Shown here: one piece after another, positions 1-10,917 of the stretch
Numbering within the stretch: the first letter of the stretch is position 1
Layout of the letters: every line of letters begins with the position of its first letter
NCBI GenBank assembly: GCA_014695325.1
Contig: JACJNZ010000077.1
Location: 1 to 64,000, forward strand
Length of the DNA: 64,000 nucleotides
Direction of reading: 5' to 3'
DNA from: Cyanobacteria bacterium FACHB-502
GTDB taxonomy: Bacteria; Cyanobacteriota; Cyanobacteriia; Elainellales; Elainellaceae
The notes under the pieces: generated by a model
Seen by the model: only the letters and a program-made list of their open reading frames with translations
Databases searched by the model: none
What the model was told of the DNA's origin: nothing
Program-made: the position numbers and the translations under genes

Positions 1-400
1 ACCTGGACGATCACCTACATCAGGTTGTCCGTTCCCATCACTGTTGCCAGGGTTGTCAGGTCTTCCGTTGCCATTGCCATTGCCGGGGCGATCGTCTACA
101 TTCGGTCTTCCATTGCCATTGCCCGGACGGTCGCCTACATCGGGTTGTCCGTTCCCATCACTGTTGCCAGGGTTGTCGGGTCTTCCGTTGCCGTTGCCGT
201 TGCCGTTGCCATTACCCGGACGATCGTCTACATTCGGTCTTCCATTGCCATTACCCGGACGGTCGCCTACATCGGGTTGTCCGTTCCCATCACTGTTGCC
301 AGGGTTGTCGGGTCTTCCGTTGCCATTGCCATTGCCGGGACGATCGTCTACATTCGGTCTCCCGTTGCCATTTCCGGGACGATCATCAGTTGGATTCCGC
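1..400 (-). repeat. Coding tandem repeat, units of 120 and 132 bp
   Basis: The marker GGTTGTCCGTTCCCATCA recurs at 23, 143 and 275, so successive units are 120 and 132 bp. The 12-bp difference is four extra Gly/Asn codons. Within each unit there is a second, shorter duplication of the GRPNVDDRPGNGNG type. The array stays in frame in the FecR-domain gene and runs off the left edge of the window, so its copy number is unknown. Confidence 0.9.
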
Positions 401-1353
401 CGATCGTCAACTCGTGGATCGGTAATGACCTGATCCGATCGGTTCTGGAAAGATGGAATTGCGGGTTGTGAATTTGGATCTAGGGGCGTATTGCGAGGCT
501 GGTTTTCATTCGTCAGGGTTTCAAGCGGACTGGTGACTTGATTGGAGTCAGGGAAATTATCAAAGACGGGTGGCGCGATCGAAGGCTCTGTGGCGCTGGA
601 CTCTGGAGTTCTGACAAAGCTTGGAGTTTCAATGACTTCGTTGGGAGGGAGCGATTGCTGCTGTTCGATCGCAGTCTGCATTTCCTCTTGAACCTGGGAG
701 ATTGTGGCATCGCGAGTCTCTGATTGCGATCGTTCCTCGGTTGGAGCTAGCCCTCGCACCAGCGTACTCGTTTCATAGAAAGTATTTAGATCGAAATCGT
801 AAATTTGTTCAATGCGATCCCCGATCGCAACTGCCATCTGCCCACCTCGTAGGGATTGCTGCTGAGAGGCATCTCGATTAAATACTTGAATGCCACTATC
901 CGTTAAGGCTCCAATAATTGTCGTATCGGTTTCGGGAATATAGCGGACAAAGAGCGCAGAACCCTGAATCCCGGCGGTTGCATTCGGAGTTTGGATGCGT
1001 GTCCTGCCCTGTCCGGGCGTAATCAGAAACAAAGCAGTTCCATTCGAGATGCGGAAATTGCGTGTTCCGGGCGTGAACCAGAAGACAACCTGTTCTCCGA
1101 GCCGTCCTAACGAACCGTCATTAAATCGGAGTTCTGCTAATGAAGCGCGAGCTGTAGAAACTCCCTGTCCAGGCGTGACAACATCGGAAATACGAGCTGC
1201 ACGAGCAGACTGGTTTTGCTGCAGCACCTGGACCTGATTTCGGATTGCTGAGAGCACAGCACGATTGAGCGAGGTTTGGGCACGCGCTTCTGTTGTCAGT
1301 AAAACCGTACTTGACAAAATAGCAATGATAACGGGAATTGTACGGCGAACCAT
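1..1353 (-). CDS. FecR-domain secreted protein with Gly/Asn/Asp/Pro repeat tail (3' end outside window)
   Basis: The frame is open from an ATG at 1353 to the window edge, giving at least 451 residues without a stop. The N-terminus (about residues 1-26) is a signal peptide ending near EARAQ. A FecR-type beta domain follows at about residues 35-160, with the family-like sequences LRFNDGSLGRLGE, FRISNGTALFLITPG and ATAGIQGSALFVRY. After that come a Gln/Pro/Ser-rich linker and, from about residue 320, 40- to 44-residue repeats rich in GNGN, RPD and DRPG. In cyanobacteria FecR-domain proteins are often encoded beside CHASE2 proteins, as here; the CHASE2 kinase gene lies 153 bp upstream on the same strand. 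FecR domains sense or relay signals in the periplasm of Gram-negative bacteria. A surface or periplasmic sensory or structural role is inference. The tail is not an RTX repeat, because GGxGxD nonapeptides are absent. Confidence 0.8.
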   Translation of the reverse strand, partial: MVRRTIPVIIAILSSTVLLTTEARAQTSLNRAVLSAIRNQVQVLQQNQSARAARISDVVTPGQGVSTARASLAELRFNDGSLGRLGEQVVFWFTPGTRNFRISNGTALFLITPGQGRTRIQTPNATAGIQGSALFVRYIPETDTTIIGALTDSGIQVFNRDASQQQSLRGGQMAVAIGDRIEQIYDFDLNTFYETSTLVRGLAPTEERSQSETRDATISQVQEEMQTAIEQQQSLPPNEVIETPSFVRTPESSATEPSIAPPVFDNFPDSNQVTSPLETLTNENQPRNTPLDPNSQPAIPSFQNRSDQVITDPRVDDRRNPTDDRPGNGNGRPNVDDRPGNGNGNGRPDNPGNSDGNGQPDVGDRPGNGNGRPNVDDRPGNGNGNGNGNGRPDNPGNSDGNGQPDVGDRPGNGNGRPNVDDRPGNGNGNGRPDNPGNSDGNGQPDVGDRPG

Positions 1354-1506
1354 GCAGAATTTCGATAGGGTCTGAAGGTTGAAGACTGCGACGTGGTAGA
1401 TATGTTCCGCACTTGCCCTGATTGTCTGATATTGCGTGAAAGGATGTTGGTATTTGTAATCTTACTAAACCCATCTCGCATTCTACACAAGCTTCTGAAA
1501 GTTTCG

Positions 1507-3981
1507 CTAGCGATGATCGGGTGAATGATCCAACCAATCCTCAGGCAGCGGTAGGGTCATGTTATTGACCGATTCTGCCTCGTTCTGATCTAGCCAATCC
1601 TCAGGCAGCCGCAGGGTCATGTCGTTGAAACGGTCTTCTTCAGAAGCGATCGGATCAGAGGATTCACTAGGAGCTATGCTTTGCGCCGATTGTGTCCCTG
1701 CCATTTCAGCACTGCTCGTTTGCGGGTCAGGATTTGCTAAATCAGGATAAAGGGACATCAGAGCAGTTTGGGCTTCCTGAACCGATCGATAGCGGCGGGT
1801 AAAGTCGTGGCATACCATCTTGTTCAAAATGGCTACCAGAGCAGGATTCAGCCCACGCGCCTGCTGGCTCCATCGCAATGCTCCGGTCTTGGAGTCATGG
1901 GTGAGTCGATGGGGAGACTGTCCAGTTAACGCCTCGATCGCAATAATGCCGAGCGCATAGATATCGCTATTGAACTGGGGTCGTCCGGCAGACTGTTCGC
2001 TAGGCATATAGCCCGGTGTGCCAACTGCGATCGTAAATTTTGTGTTGCTGCTTTCGGCAAGCTGGGTTGTAATCTTCTTGGCAATGCCAAAATCGATCAG
2101 AATGAGTTTCCAATCAGATCGTCGTCGAAGAATATTAGAGGGTTTCAAATCCCGGTGAATCACCCCCTGGCTATGCACAAACGCCAGCACATTCAGCAGT
2201 TCATAAATCATCTGCACAACTTTCTGTTCCGGCAACGATCGCTCAGGCAAAATCTCTGTTGTTAAGGGATGCCCCCGAATATATTCCTGCACCAGATAAA
2301 ACTCTTGCTCCTCCTCAAAGGATGCCAGCAGGCGCGGAATTTGTTCATGTTGCCCTAACCGTTCTAGCGTTTCTGCTTCGATCGCAAAAAGTCGCTGTGC
2401 CTGCTTGAGGGTGTTTGGGTTGTCGCTCAAGACGCGCAGTTTCTTCACCACGCAAGACGGATTGCCCGGTCGCTGGAGGTCTTCAGCAATGTAGGTTTCG
2501 CTAAATCCACCAGATCCCAAAACTCTCGTGATGCGGTAGCGACTGGCTAACACTTTGCCGGATAAAGCCAGTTCTCGTTCTCGCAGCAAATCATGAAGGT
2601 CATCGTGCTGGCTGACAATTTCCTGCACGATCGGCGAAGTGACATACTGCCTCAGTGTGTCTCGGAGCTGCCGCTTTTTGACCTGTTCTTTCACCGACCC
2701 CGCAATGAGCTGCGACAAACCGCTCAATGCAATTGCTCCAACTGGAACTGCTGTTGGAATCAGCAATCTCGCCTGGATAAATAAGCCATAGCTGAGACCG
2801 AGCCAAACTGCTGCGAAGCCAATCGCCCAAATTAAGCGACGTAGGGGCTGCTGCGGACGGGTCAACCACCAGCCTGCGCCTGCAACCCCGATCAGCACCC
2901 ATAATCCTCTGAGGGGAGCTTGCGGCACGGCTTCCGCGATCGATCGTCCTTCCAGCAGCGTGGCGATGGCGTTGGCGTGAATTTCCACCCCTGACATCGG
3001 CTGCGGATAGAGCCAGCTTTTAGAAAAGGGAGCCGCATGCAAGTCTTGATGAACCATGGCAGTTGAGCCGATCAGCACAATTTTGTCTTTGAAATAGGCT
3101 CCCGACTCTAATGTGGTCTGCCAGGCAGAAGGATCCAGCACGGTCCAGAAAGGAACGTGGGTAAAACTGTTTGCCGGACCGTAGAAGAAAATCGAATCGG
3201 CGATCGGCTTCTGATACGGCAGATTCACAGCCCGCAGCGTTGTTTCAACAAAAGAAGGAGCCTGCGGTAAAACCTCTGCCTCAACGGATGGCGAATTTTG
3301 CAGCAGGTGGCGCGAAAATGCCTCACCGAATCGATGAATCCGCTGGTCTGGCTCCATTAGAAAATTGATGAACCCGATGCAGTCAGGACGATTGCAGAAT
3401 TGAGGCAGTGGTGCTACAAGTTGGGTGCTAAATCCCTGCGGCGTTTCTGCTTCTGCATAGCGAGCTGCCAGCACAATCCGTCCTTGATACTGCTGAAGTA
3501 CCTGGGCAAGCTGCTGATCATCTTGTGCACCATAGCTGCTGGGCGTTGAGAAAATTACATCGATCGCCACTGCTTTTGCCCCAGCCGCCATCAATTTTTC
3601 AACAGCCTTCGCGTAGGCACTGCGCTTCCAGGGCCAAGACTGAATCGGTTCTAAACTGGCATACTGTTTTGGATCCGATCGAAAAAAATCACCTTGGGCA
3701 AGAGAGCTTTCATCAATCGCTAGAATGACAACCTCTTTCGGGGCAGCAACCGTGCCTCTGACCTCAGAAAATAAAGTCTGTGTCTGTCGTTCTAAAACCT
3801 GTACCAGCCCCAGATCCAGCGCTGTTGCTATTGCCGCAGCCATTGCCCAGAAGCCGACCAGCCCGCGCCCCCAGTCTCCCCGCCTGAAGCCTCGCTTCCC
3901 TCCAGTCGTCATGCCGTCGCGTTGAGCAGAGCTGCTGGCTTTGGCAGAGGGAGTAGACATCAACGATCGTTGTTTGTTCAT
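1507..3981 (-). CDS. CHASE2-domain transmembrane Ser/Thr protein kinase
   Basis: 824 residues from ATG. A short basic N-terminus and one membrane segment precede an extracytoplasmic CHASE2 domain (about residues 75-345, with VVILAIDESSL and AVAIDVIFS). Three membrane segments follow at about 355-430. A Hanks-type kinase domain starts near residue 480: glycine loop GSGGFSETY, catalytic HRDLKPSNIL (about 610), DFG in LIDFGIAKK (about 630), and GTPGYMPSEQ in the activation segment. The kinase therefore looks catalytically complete. The C-terminus carries two copies of MTL(R/P)LPEDWLD, near residues 786 and 807. CHASE2 is a predicted extracellular sensor module, and the kinase should phosphorylate cytoplasmic Ser/Thr targets. 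The FecR-domain gene lies immediately downstream on the same strand and may be a partner. Ligand and substrates cannot be read from the sequence. Confidence 0.93.
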   Translation of the reverse strand: MNKQRSLMSTPSAKASSSAQRDGMTTGGKRGFRRGDWGRGLVGFWAMAAAIATALDLGLVQVLERQTQTLFSEVRGTVAAPKEVVILAIDESSLAQGDFFRSDPKQYASLEPIQSWPWKRSAYAKAVEKLMAAGAKAVAIDVIFSTPSSYGAQDDQQLAQVLQQYQGRIVLAARYAEAETPQGFSTQLVAPLPQFCNRPDCIGFINFLMEPDQRIHRFGEAFSRHLLQNSPSVEAEVLPQAPSFVETTLRAVNLPYQKPIADSIFFYGPANSFTHVPFWTVLDPSAWQTTLESGAYFKDKIVLIGSTAMVHQDLHAAPFSKSWLYPQPMSGVEIHANAIATLLEGRSIAEAVPQAPLRGLWVLIGVAGAGWWLTRPQQPLRRLIWAIGFAAVWLGLSYGLFIQARLLIPTAVPVGAIALSGLSQLIAGSVKEQVKKRQLRDTLRQYVTSPIVQEIVSQHDDLHDLLRERELALSGKVLASRYRITRVLGSGGFSETYIAEDLQRPGNPSCVVKKLRVLSDNPNTLKQAQRLFAIEAETLERLGQHEQIPRLLASFEEEQEFYLVQEYIRGHPLTTEILPERSLPEQKVVQMIYELLNVLAFVHSQGVIHRDLKPSNILRRRSDWKLILIDFGIAKKITTQLAESSNTKFTIAVGTPGYMPSEQSAGRPQFNSDIYALGIIAIEALTGQSPHRLTHDSKTGALRWSQQARGLNPALVAILNKMVCHDFTRRYRSVQEAQTALMSLYPDLANPDPQTSSAEMAGTQSAQSIAPSESSDPIASEEDRFNDMTLRLPEDWLDQNEAESVNNMTLPLPEDWLDHSPDHR

Positions 3982-4101
3982 GGTCCTGACGGATTGAACC
4001 TAGCATTATATATACCTGACCTGAAGGAGAAGTTCAGGATGCTTAAAACCAGTGTAGGACTGAAATTAAGGTTGTGTGCTGACTGGTTAAGCAGGGCTGT
4101 T

Positions 4102-4407
4102 TCATTGTAATAGGGGAAAAACCTTGTCCAACTGATTGGCAAATTGCCGTTTGGCAGCAGCCATCGAAGTGAACCCCAGCGTGCGAGAAAAAGAAAAGTT
4201 AATGAAGAAGTTGCGGACCACTGACCAGTTCGTGACTGTATTGCTGCCGGTTTGCAGCGCATTGTCTTCGTTAAACGTCACGTCCTTGACCCAATGCAAT
4301 CGATTCTCGATGCACCAATGCTCACGAATAATACGATGAAACTGCTCGGCACTCGCAACGACACTACTAATGTAGTGCCACAGACAAATATCATGTCGCT
4401 CTACAAT
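4102..4407 (-). pseudogene. ISAs1-family transposase C-terminal remnant
   Basis: Read on the minus strand, this frame encodes about 100 residues ending in a normal stop. It contains the ISAs1-type signature IIREHWCIENRLHWVKDVTF followed by NEDN, and a following Arg-Asn-Phe motif typical of the end of these DDE transposases. The N-terminal two thirds, including the first catalytic aspartates, are absent. The open frame begins 1-2 bp from the 3' end of tRNA-Thr, so the tRNA gene marks the truncation point. I saw no terminal inverted repeats or target duplication. It is a dead fragment. The family call rests on the HW.IEN.LHW.(K/L)DV.F.ED motif. Confidence 0.75.
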
Positions 4408-4408
4408 A

Positions 4409-4480
4409 AGCCCGTGATGAGGATTGAACTCATGACCTCACCCTTACCAAGGGTGTGCTCTACCACTGAGCTACACGGGC
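4409..4480 (-). tRNA. tRNA-Thr (GGU anticodon)
   Basis: 72 nt on the minus strand. The acceptor stem GCCCGTG pairs with CACGGGC and the discriminator is T. The D-arm is GTAGCTCAGTGGTAGAGC, the anticodon stem CACCC/GGGTG encloses the loop TTGGTAA (anticodon GGT), and the T-arm contains GTTCAATC. CCA is not encoded. It lies 11 bp downstream of tRNA-Tyr on the same strand, the Tyr-Thr order also seen in other cyanobacteria and plastids. Confidence 0.95.
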
Positions 4481-4491
4481 AAATCGTGGAA

Positions 4492-4573
4492 TGGGCCGGG
4501 CTGGATTCGAACCAGCGTAGGCGTAGCCAGCGGATTTACAGTCCGCCCCCATTAACCACTCGGGCACCGACCC
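4492..4573 (-). tRNA. tRNA-Tyr (GUA anticodon)
   Basis: 82 nt, class II, with a long variable arm. The acceptor GGGTCGG pairs with CCGGCCC (one G-T pair) and the discriminator is A. The anticodon loop CTGTAAA gives GTA. The T-arm GCTGGTTCGAATCCAGC is canonical. It is probably co-transcribed with tRNA-Thr. Confidence 0.95.
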
Positions 4574-4656
4574 GTCCTTTCCACGATTAATCATCGTACA
4601 TGGAAGTTGCGAATTTTGTCAAAGAGTTTGCGATCAATTTTTTCAGAATGACGGGG

Positions 4657-5838
<1,182 letters not shown>

Positions 5839-6017
5839 TTAAATTAAGAGGAAGGTCGTGCGTCAGCAAAGAGCGACAGAACCCAAAACATCCAGCAAAA
5901 AATCAGGGAATATCTTGTGATGATATCCCCCCATTTCGTTACCCCAGTATTGCTAAAGGAAGAATGAAGCTCCGGCAGGAAGGCAATTACCTCGAAGAAG
6001 GAACTACTTCGCATCAC

Positions 6018-6287
6018 CTAAAAGGCTTGAATCCATTCCATTAGCTCATATTCTGTCCAGATGCCGTTTTGCCAGTAAGGGTCTTCTTCGACAAGCTGAC
6101 GGGCAGCGACTTCGGTTTCTGCGTCGTATAGGCCAAAGACCCGCGTTACATCTTTGGTTGGTCCGATCGTGATTACCCGTCCTGCATCTTTTAGTTGAGC
6201 CAGGCGATCGAGGTGTGCCTGACGGTAAGGGGCGCGTTTTTCCAGCACGTCTTCGCAGTAGCGACCCCAGAGAACATATTTGGGCAT
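6018..6287 (-). CDS. YciI-like protein
   Basis: 89 residues from ATG, the usual length for this family. The dimeric ferredoxin-like fold of YciI proteins is recognised from the pattern YVLWGRYCEDVLEKRAPYRQ...HLDRLAQLKDAGRVITIGP...VFGLYDAETEVAARQLVEEDPYW. That includes the His-Leu and Asp-Pro positions conserved in YciI homologues. No enzymatic activity is established for most members. The gene lies 28 bp downstream of pheT on the same strand and may be co-transcribed, but no functional link with phenylalanyl-tRNA synthetase is evident. The 182-bp gap to the CNNM gene holds no recognisable signal. Confidence 0.88.
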   Translation of the reverse strand: MPKYVLWGRYCEDVLEKRAPYRQAHLDRLAQLKDAGRVITIGPTKDVTRVFGLYDAETEVAARQLVEEDPYWQNGIWTEYELMEWIQAF

Positions 6288-6315
6288 AGATTCCTGATTG
6301 ATTTAGCTTCCTAGA

Positions 6316-8805
6316 CTAACTTCTTAGCTCTGCCTGGAATTTTTCTTCCAGGACTCGGCGGACTTTCACATGGACGGGGTTGATGTCCTCGTCGGTCAGG
6401 GTGCGATCGGGAGCGCGATAAATCAGACGGAAGGCGAGGCTGCGTTTGCCCTGCGGCACATTTTCGCCCCGGTATTCATCAAATAGCTCCACGGAATCGA
6501 GCAGTTTACCGCCTGCTTGGGTAATCGCCCGCGAGATTTCCGCGACCGAGAACTGCACGGGTGAAAAGAAGGCAATATCGCGATCGGATGCCGGATAGGA
6601 CGAGTAGGACTGGAACAGGGAAACCAGGTTTTCGTCCTGCGCCATGCCGTCGAGCAGTTCGTCCAGACTGAGTTCAAAGCCATAAATGGCATCAGGTAAG
6701 CCGCGCTCCTGGCAAAGCTGGGGGTGCAACTGACCGAATGTGCCCAGGCGGTTGCCATTGATCCAGAGAGAAGCGGTTCTGCCAGGATGCAGCAGGGGAT
6801 TGCGGCGATCGGGCTGATATTCCACGTTCAGGCCTAGCCGCAGAAAGACACTTTGCAGCATTCCTTTTGCCTCAAACCAGGTCATCGGCTGTTCACGTCC
6901 GCTCCGCACCCATTTGCCCACCGTCGGATCGCCGCCCAGAATGCCCGCCACCATATCGGTTTCGTTCAAGCCGTCTTCATCGCGCCAGAACACGCGCCCA
7001 ATTTCAAAGCCGTTGAGTGCCCCGTTACCTTGTTCCAGGTTGTACTGAAAGGCATCGATCAGGGCAGGCATCAAATCGGTACGAAGGGCAGCATATTCTA
7101 CCAGGAGCGGGTTGCTGAGGACGACCTGGTTTTCTTCACCCGTTTTCACCAGCGAGTAGTGCATCACCTCGGTTAAGCCAACTGCCTGCATCGCCTCACG
7201 AATTCGCTTCGTCAGCGCGTACTCGTCGGAGAGGTAGCCTGGCTCGGTTTTTCCGGGCAGCGTATCGCAGAAATTATTGAAGCCGTAGAGCCGTGCCACT
7301 TCTTCGATCAGGTCGATCTCGCGCTCTAGATCTCGATAGCGATAGGGCGGCACAGTGACCGACCAAACCCCTGCTTCAGTTTCCGTAAGCTGACAGCCCA
7401 GTGCGCTCAGGGTGCGCTCGACATCGACAGGTTGCAGTTCGCCAATATCGTCTTCGGTCAGCTCATCATGGCTGTGATCATGACCGTTATGATTGCAATT
7501 CTCGCCGTGACCGTTGAGCAGCACCAGTCCGAGCACTTGATTGACTCGCTCCATTCGCAGGGCGATCGTCCTAATTGTCGCTGCTTGACCCGGACGGTGA
7601 TCGGCAACCGCCTGAGTGCGAACCGTTCCGCCTGCCAGTTCAGTAATGAGTTGGATGGCACGACGGCAGGCAAGCTCTAGCTCTGCTGAGTTTACCCCTC
7701 GCTCATAGCGGGCAGAGGCTTCGGTGCGGAGTCCCTGAGTGCGAGCCGATCGCCGGATTGCCACCGTATCGAAAATCGCCGCCTCCAGCATCAGGTTTTG
7801 CGTCCCGTCAAAGACTTCCGTTGATTCGCCGCCCATTACCCCTGCCAGCGCAACAGGTTTATCGCCTGCGGTAATCAGCAGATTTTGCTCCTGCAAATTG
7901 CGCTCCTGCGCGTCCAGGGTTTTCAGGGTTTCTCCAGAATGGGCACTGCGAACGCCGATCGTCAGCGATTGGGCTTGGGCAACGGTCTGAAGCCGATCGC
8001 GATCGAAGGCATGAAGCGGCTGTCCCCATTCCAGCAAAATATAGTTTGTGATATCAACCACGTTGTTAATCGGGCGAGTGCCTGCTGCCTGCAAACGACG
8101 CTGCATCCAATTGGGGGAAGGGGCGATCGTAATGCCATCGATATTCGTGCCGATGTAGATCGGGCAGGCTTGCGGCTCACTGATGCGAATTGCCAGATCT
8201 GAACCAGACTGCACCGGAATTTCGGGCACTTCGGGCAGCTTTAGCTTTGCCCCCGTCAGGGCAGCGACTTCGCGGGCAATTCCGATCATGCTGAGGGCAT
8301 CGGCGCGGTTTGCCGTTGAGGTGAGATCCAGCACCACGTCATCCAGCCCTAGAAAAGGACGGGCATCTGACCCGACGGTGACATCCTGCTGAAAGATGTG
8401 AATGCCTTCGGAGTCTTTTGCTAAGCCCAACTCCGCCAGCGAACAAATCATCCCCTCAGACGGCACATCCCGCAACTTGCGCGGCTTGATCTTGAGGTCA
8501 ACTTTGGGCAAGTAAGTGCCGATCGTCGCTACGGCAACAAAGATATCGGCTCGCACGTTTGAAGCTCCGCAGACGATCGTAGAAGGCTGTGCTGCACCAA
8601 TATCAACCTGACAAACGCTGAGCTTATCCGCATTCGGGTGAGGCTCTCGACTAATCACACGACCGATGACCACGCCATCCGCCCAGGTGCGCCGATCTTC
8701 GATCTCTTCAACTTCAAACCCTGCCATCGTCAGCAAATCTGCCAACGCTTCGGGGGTCATATCAATTTCAACCAATTCTTTGAGCCAGCTTAAAGAGATT
8801 CGCAT
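6316..8805 (-). CDS. pheT: Phenylalanyl-tRNA synthetase beta subunit
   Basis: 829 residues from ATG, the expected size of PheT, which forms the (alpha-beta)2 enzyme charging tRNA-Phe. The order is: N-terminal segment, EMAP/OB-type tRNA-binding domain (about 40-150, [20 protein letters not shown]), B3/B4 editing domain (about 210-395, with [22 protein letters not shown] and MGGEST), B5 domain, the catalytic-like core ([17 protein letters not shown] onward), and a C-terminal FDX-ACB domain ([17 protein letters not shown] to the end). Odd feature: residues 431-448 form a His/Asn/Asp/Gly-rich insert ([18 protein letters not shown]) inside the B5 region, not part of the fold's core. pheS is not adjacent; in cyanobacteria the two genes are commonly separated. 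Confidence 0.97.
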   Translation of the reverse strand: MRISLSWLKELVEIDMTPEALADLLTMAGFEVEEIEDRRTWADGVVIGRVISREPHPNADKLSVCQVDIGAAQPSTIVCGASNVRADIFVAVATIGTYLPKVDLKIKPRKLRDVPSEGMICSLAELGLAKDSEGIHIFQQDVTVGSDARPFLGLDDVVLDLTSTANRADALSMIGIAREVAALTGAKLKLPEVPEIPVQSGSDLAIRISEPQACPIYIGTNIDGITIAPSPNWMQRRLQAAGTRPINNVVDITNYILLEWGQPLHAFDRDRLQTVAQAQSLTIGVRSAHSGETLKTLDAQERNLQEQNLLITAGDKPVALAGVMGGESTEVFDGTQNLMLEAAIFDTVAIRRSARTQGLRTEASARYERGVNSAELELACRRAIQLITELAGGTVRTQAVADHRPGQAATIRTIALRMERVNQVLGLVLLNGHGENCNHNGHDHSHDELTEDDIGELQPVDVERTLSALGCQLTETEAGVWSVTVPPYRYRDLEREIDLIEEVARLYGFNNFCDTLPGKTEPGYLSDEYALTKRIREAMQAVGLTEVMHYSLVKTGEENQVVLSNPLLVEYAALRTDLMPALIDAFQYNLEQGNGALNGFEIGRVFWRDEDGLNETDMVAGILGGDPTVGKWVRSGREQPMTWFEAKGMLQSVFLRLGLNVEYQPDRRNPLLHPGRTASLWINGNRLGTFGQLHPQLCQERGLPDAIYGFELSLDELLDGMAQDENLVSLFQSYSSYPASDRDIAFFSPVQFSVAEISRAITQAGGKLLDSVELFDEYRGENVPQGKRSLAFRLIYRAPDRTLTDEDINPVHVKVRRVLEEKFQAELRS

Positions 8806-8963
8806 CGCCTGCTTTTCCTAGACATTCTTCAGCGCAACCGTTCCTTATTCTACCGTTCTCGCTGCCTGAGGATCTTGCTCTCCTCTTAGGTTTGAAAGTC
8901 CCTTATTCACGGGGAGTATGGCGGGCAATGCAGAACCTTCAATACTTCTCAAACAACCTTTAG

Positions 8964-10085
<1,122 letters not shown>

Positions 10086-10213
10086 GCATCTTAAGCATCC
10101 CTTTCCGTTAAGGATAATCTGGCATCTTCACAGAGCAAAGAGTACCTGTCAGGGGAATGCGACCCCAGGAAGGCAAATGCTTTCGTGGTTAAAGATGCAA
10201 CCAGGAATCCTTA

Positions 10214-10768
10214 ATGATTATTTCTTCTTTTGAACTGTTGGTTAAACCGATCGCTCCCGCACCGTTCAATCCGAGTGTTTCTCGTCGCGTGGTGCAGGCA
10301 TATTTTCTGATGATTTCTAACGTGAATCCCGTTAGCGAACCCGATGCCGCAATTTCAATTCAATTCAACAGTTCATCACCCCTCAATAATGAGGAATTGA
10401 TTTCGATCGTGGATATGGGAAGTGGCAATGTGTTTAGCGATTTGATTCCTGATCCGGTGACGGGTAAGCCCAGCCAACCGCTGACGCTTGCCTCTGGTGC
10501 AACTGCCCTACTCATTTTGCAACCCGATGTTTCTAAAACAGCACCGATTCGATCGAGTCTGGAAGTTGCCAACCTGGAAGTGCGGGGCTATGTGGAAGCA
10601 TCCCTCTCTCCCTACTCTGCTGCTGCTCATGCGGAGGTGCTGATCACGCCTCAAATTCGCGGGACTTTCCTGCCTGCGGATCTGACGCTGCCCAACCCTG
10701 ATTTTGACCAGCAGGCTTATTCACTGCCAACGGCAAATCCGGGCAGCATTCTGAAGCTGAGCAAATAG
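10214..10768 (+). CDS. Hypothetical protein, beta-rich
   Basis: 184 residues from ATG; no family recognised. It has no signal peptide and no membrane segment. The sequence alternates short hydrophobic stretches with Pro/Ser/Asn turns (SIQFNSSSPLNNEELISIVDMG, PLTLASGATALLILQPDV, LEVRGYVEASLSPYSAAAHAEVLITPQIRGTFLP), suggesting a single beta-sandwich domain. Cysteine is absent. The last 25 residues are low-complexity. It lies 128 bp after tocopherol cyclase and 149 bp before the DUF1350 gene, all on the plus strand, so weak co-transcription is possible. Codon use matches the neighbours, which supports a real gene. Confidence 0.7.
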   Translation: MIISSFELLVKPIAPAPFNPSVSRRVVQAYFLMISNVNPVSEPDAAISIQFNSSSPLNNEELISIVDMGSGNVFSDLIPDPVTGKPSQPLTLASGATALLILQPDVSKTAPIRSSLEVANLEVRGYVEASLSPYSAAAHAEVLITPQIRGTFLPADLTLPNPDFDQQAYSLPTANPGSILKLSK

Positions 10769-10917
10769 CGATCGTGTTCTGACGCTTGACGCTTACGTTT
10801 GGCAGATTACCCTTGCTCGATAGACTGGGGTTTCAGCAGCAATCGCTGGAACCCTTTTCCTGATTTCCTGCCCGTCTCATTCAATCAACTTCACAAAATA
10901 TTTCAAAGAATTCAATC

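Noticed and set aside
1-400. CRISPR array or RTX toxin repeat
   Set aside because: Units of 120/132 bp with no unique spacers exclude CRISPR. The encoded GNGN/RPD units lack the GGxGxDxUx nonapeptide of RTX proteins.
25-471. Plus-strand open frames (about 130-150 codons) in the left repeat
   Set aside because: They are opposite-strand readings of the coding repeat in the FecR-domain gene; the minus-strand frame is continuous from a signal peptide and carries the FecR domain.
7432-7680. Small membrane protein on the plus strand inside pheT
   Set aside because: The hydrophobic reading is the complement of the His-rich insert of pheT; pheT itself is certain.
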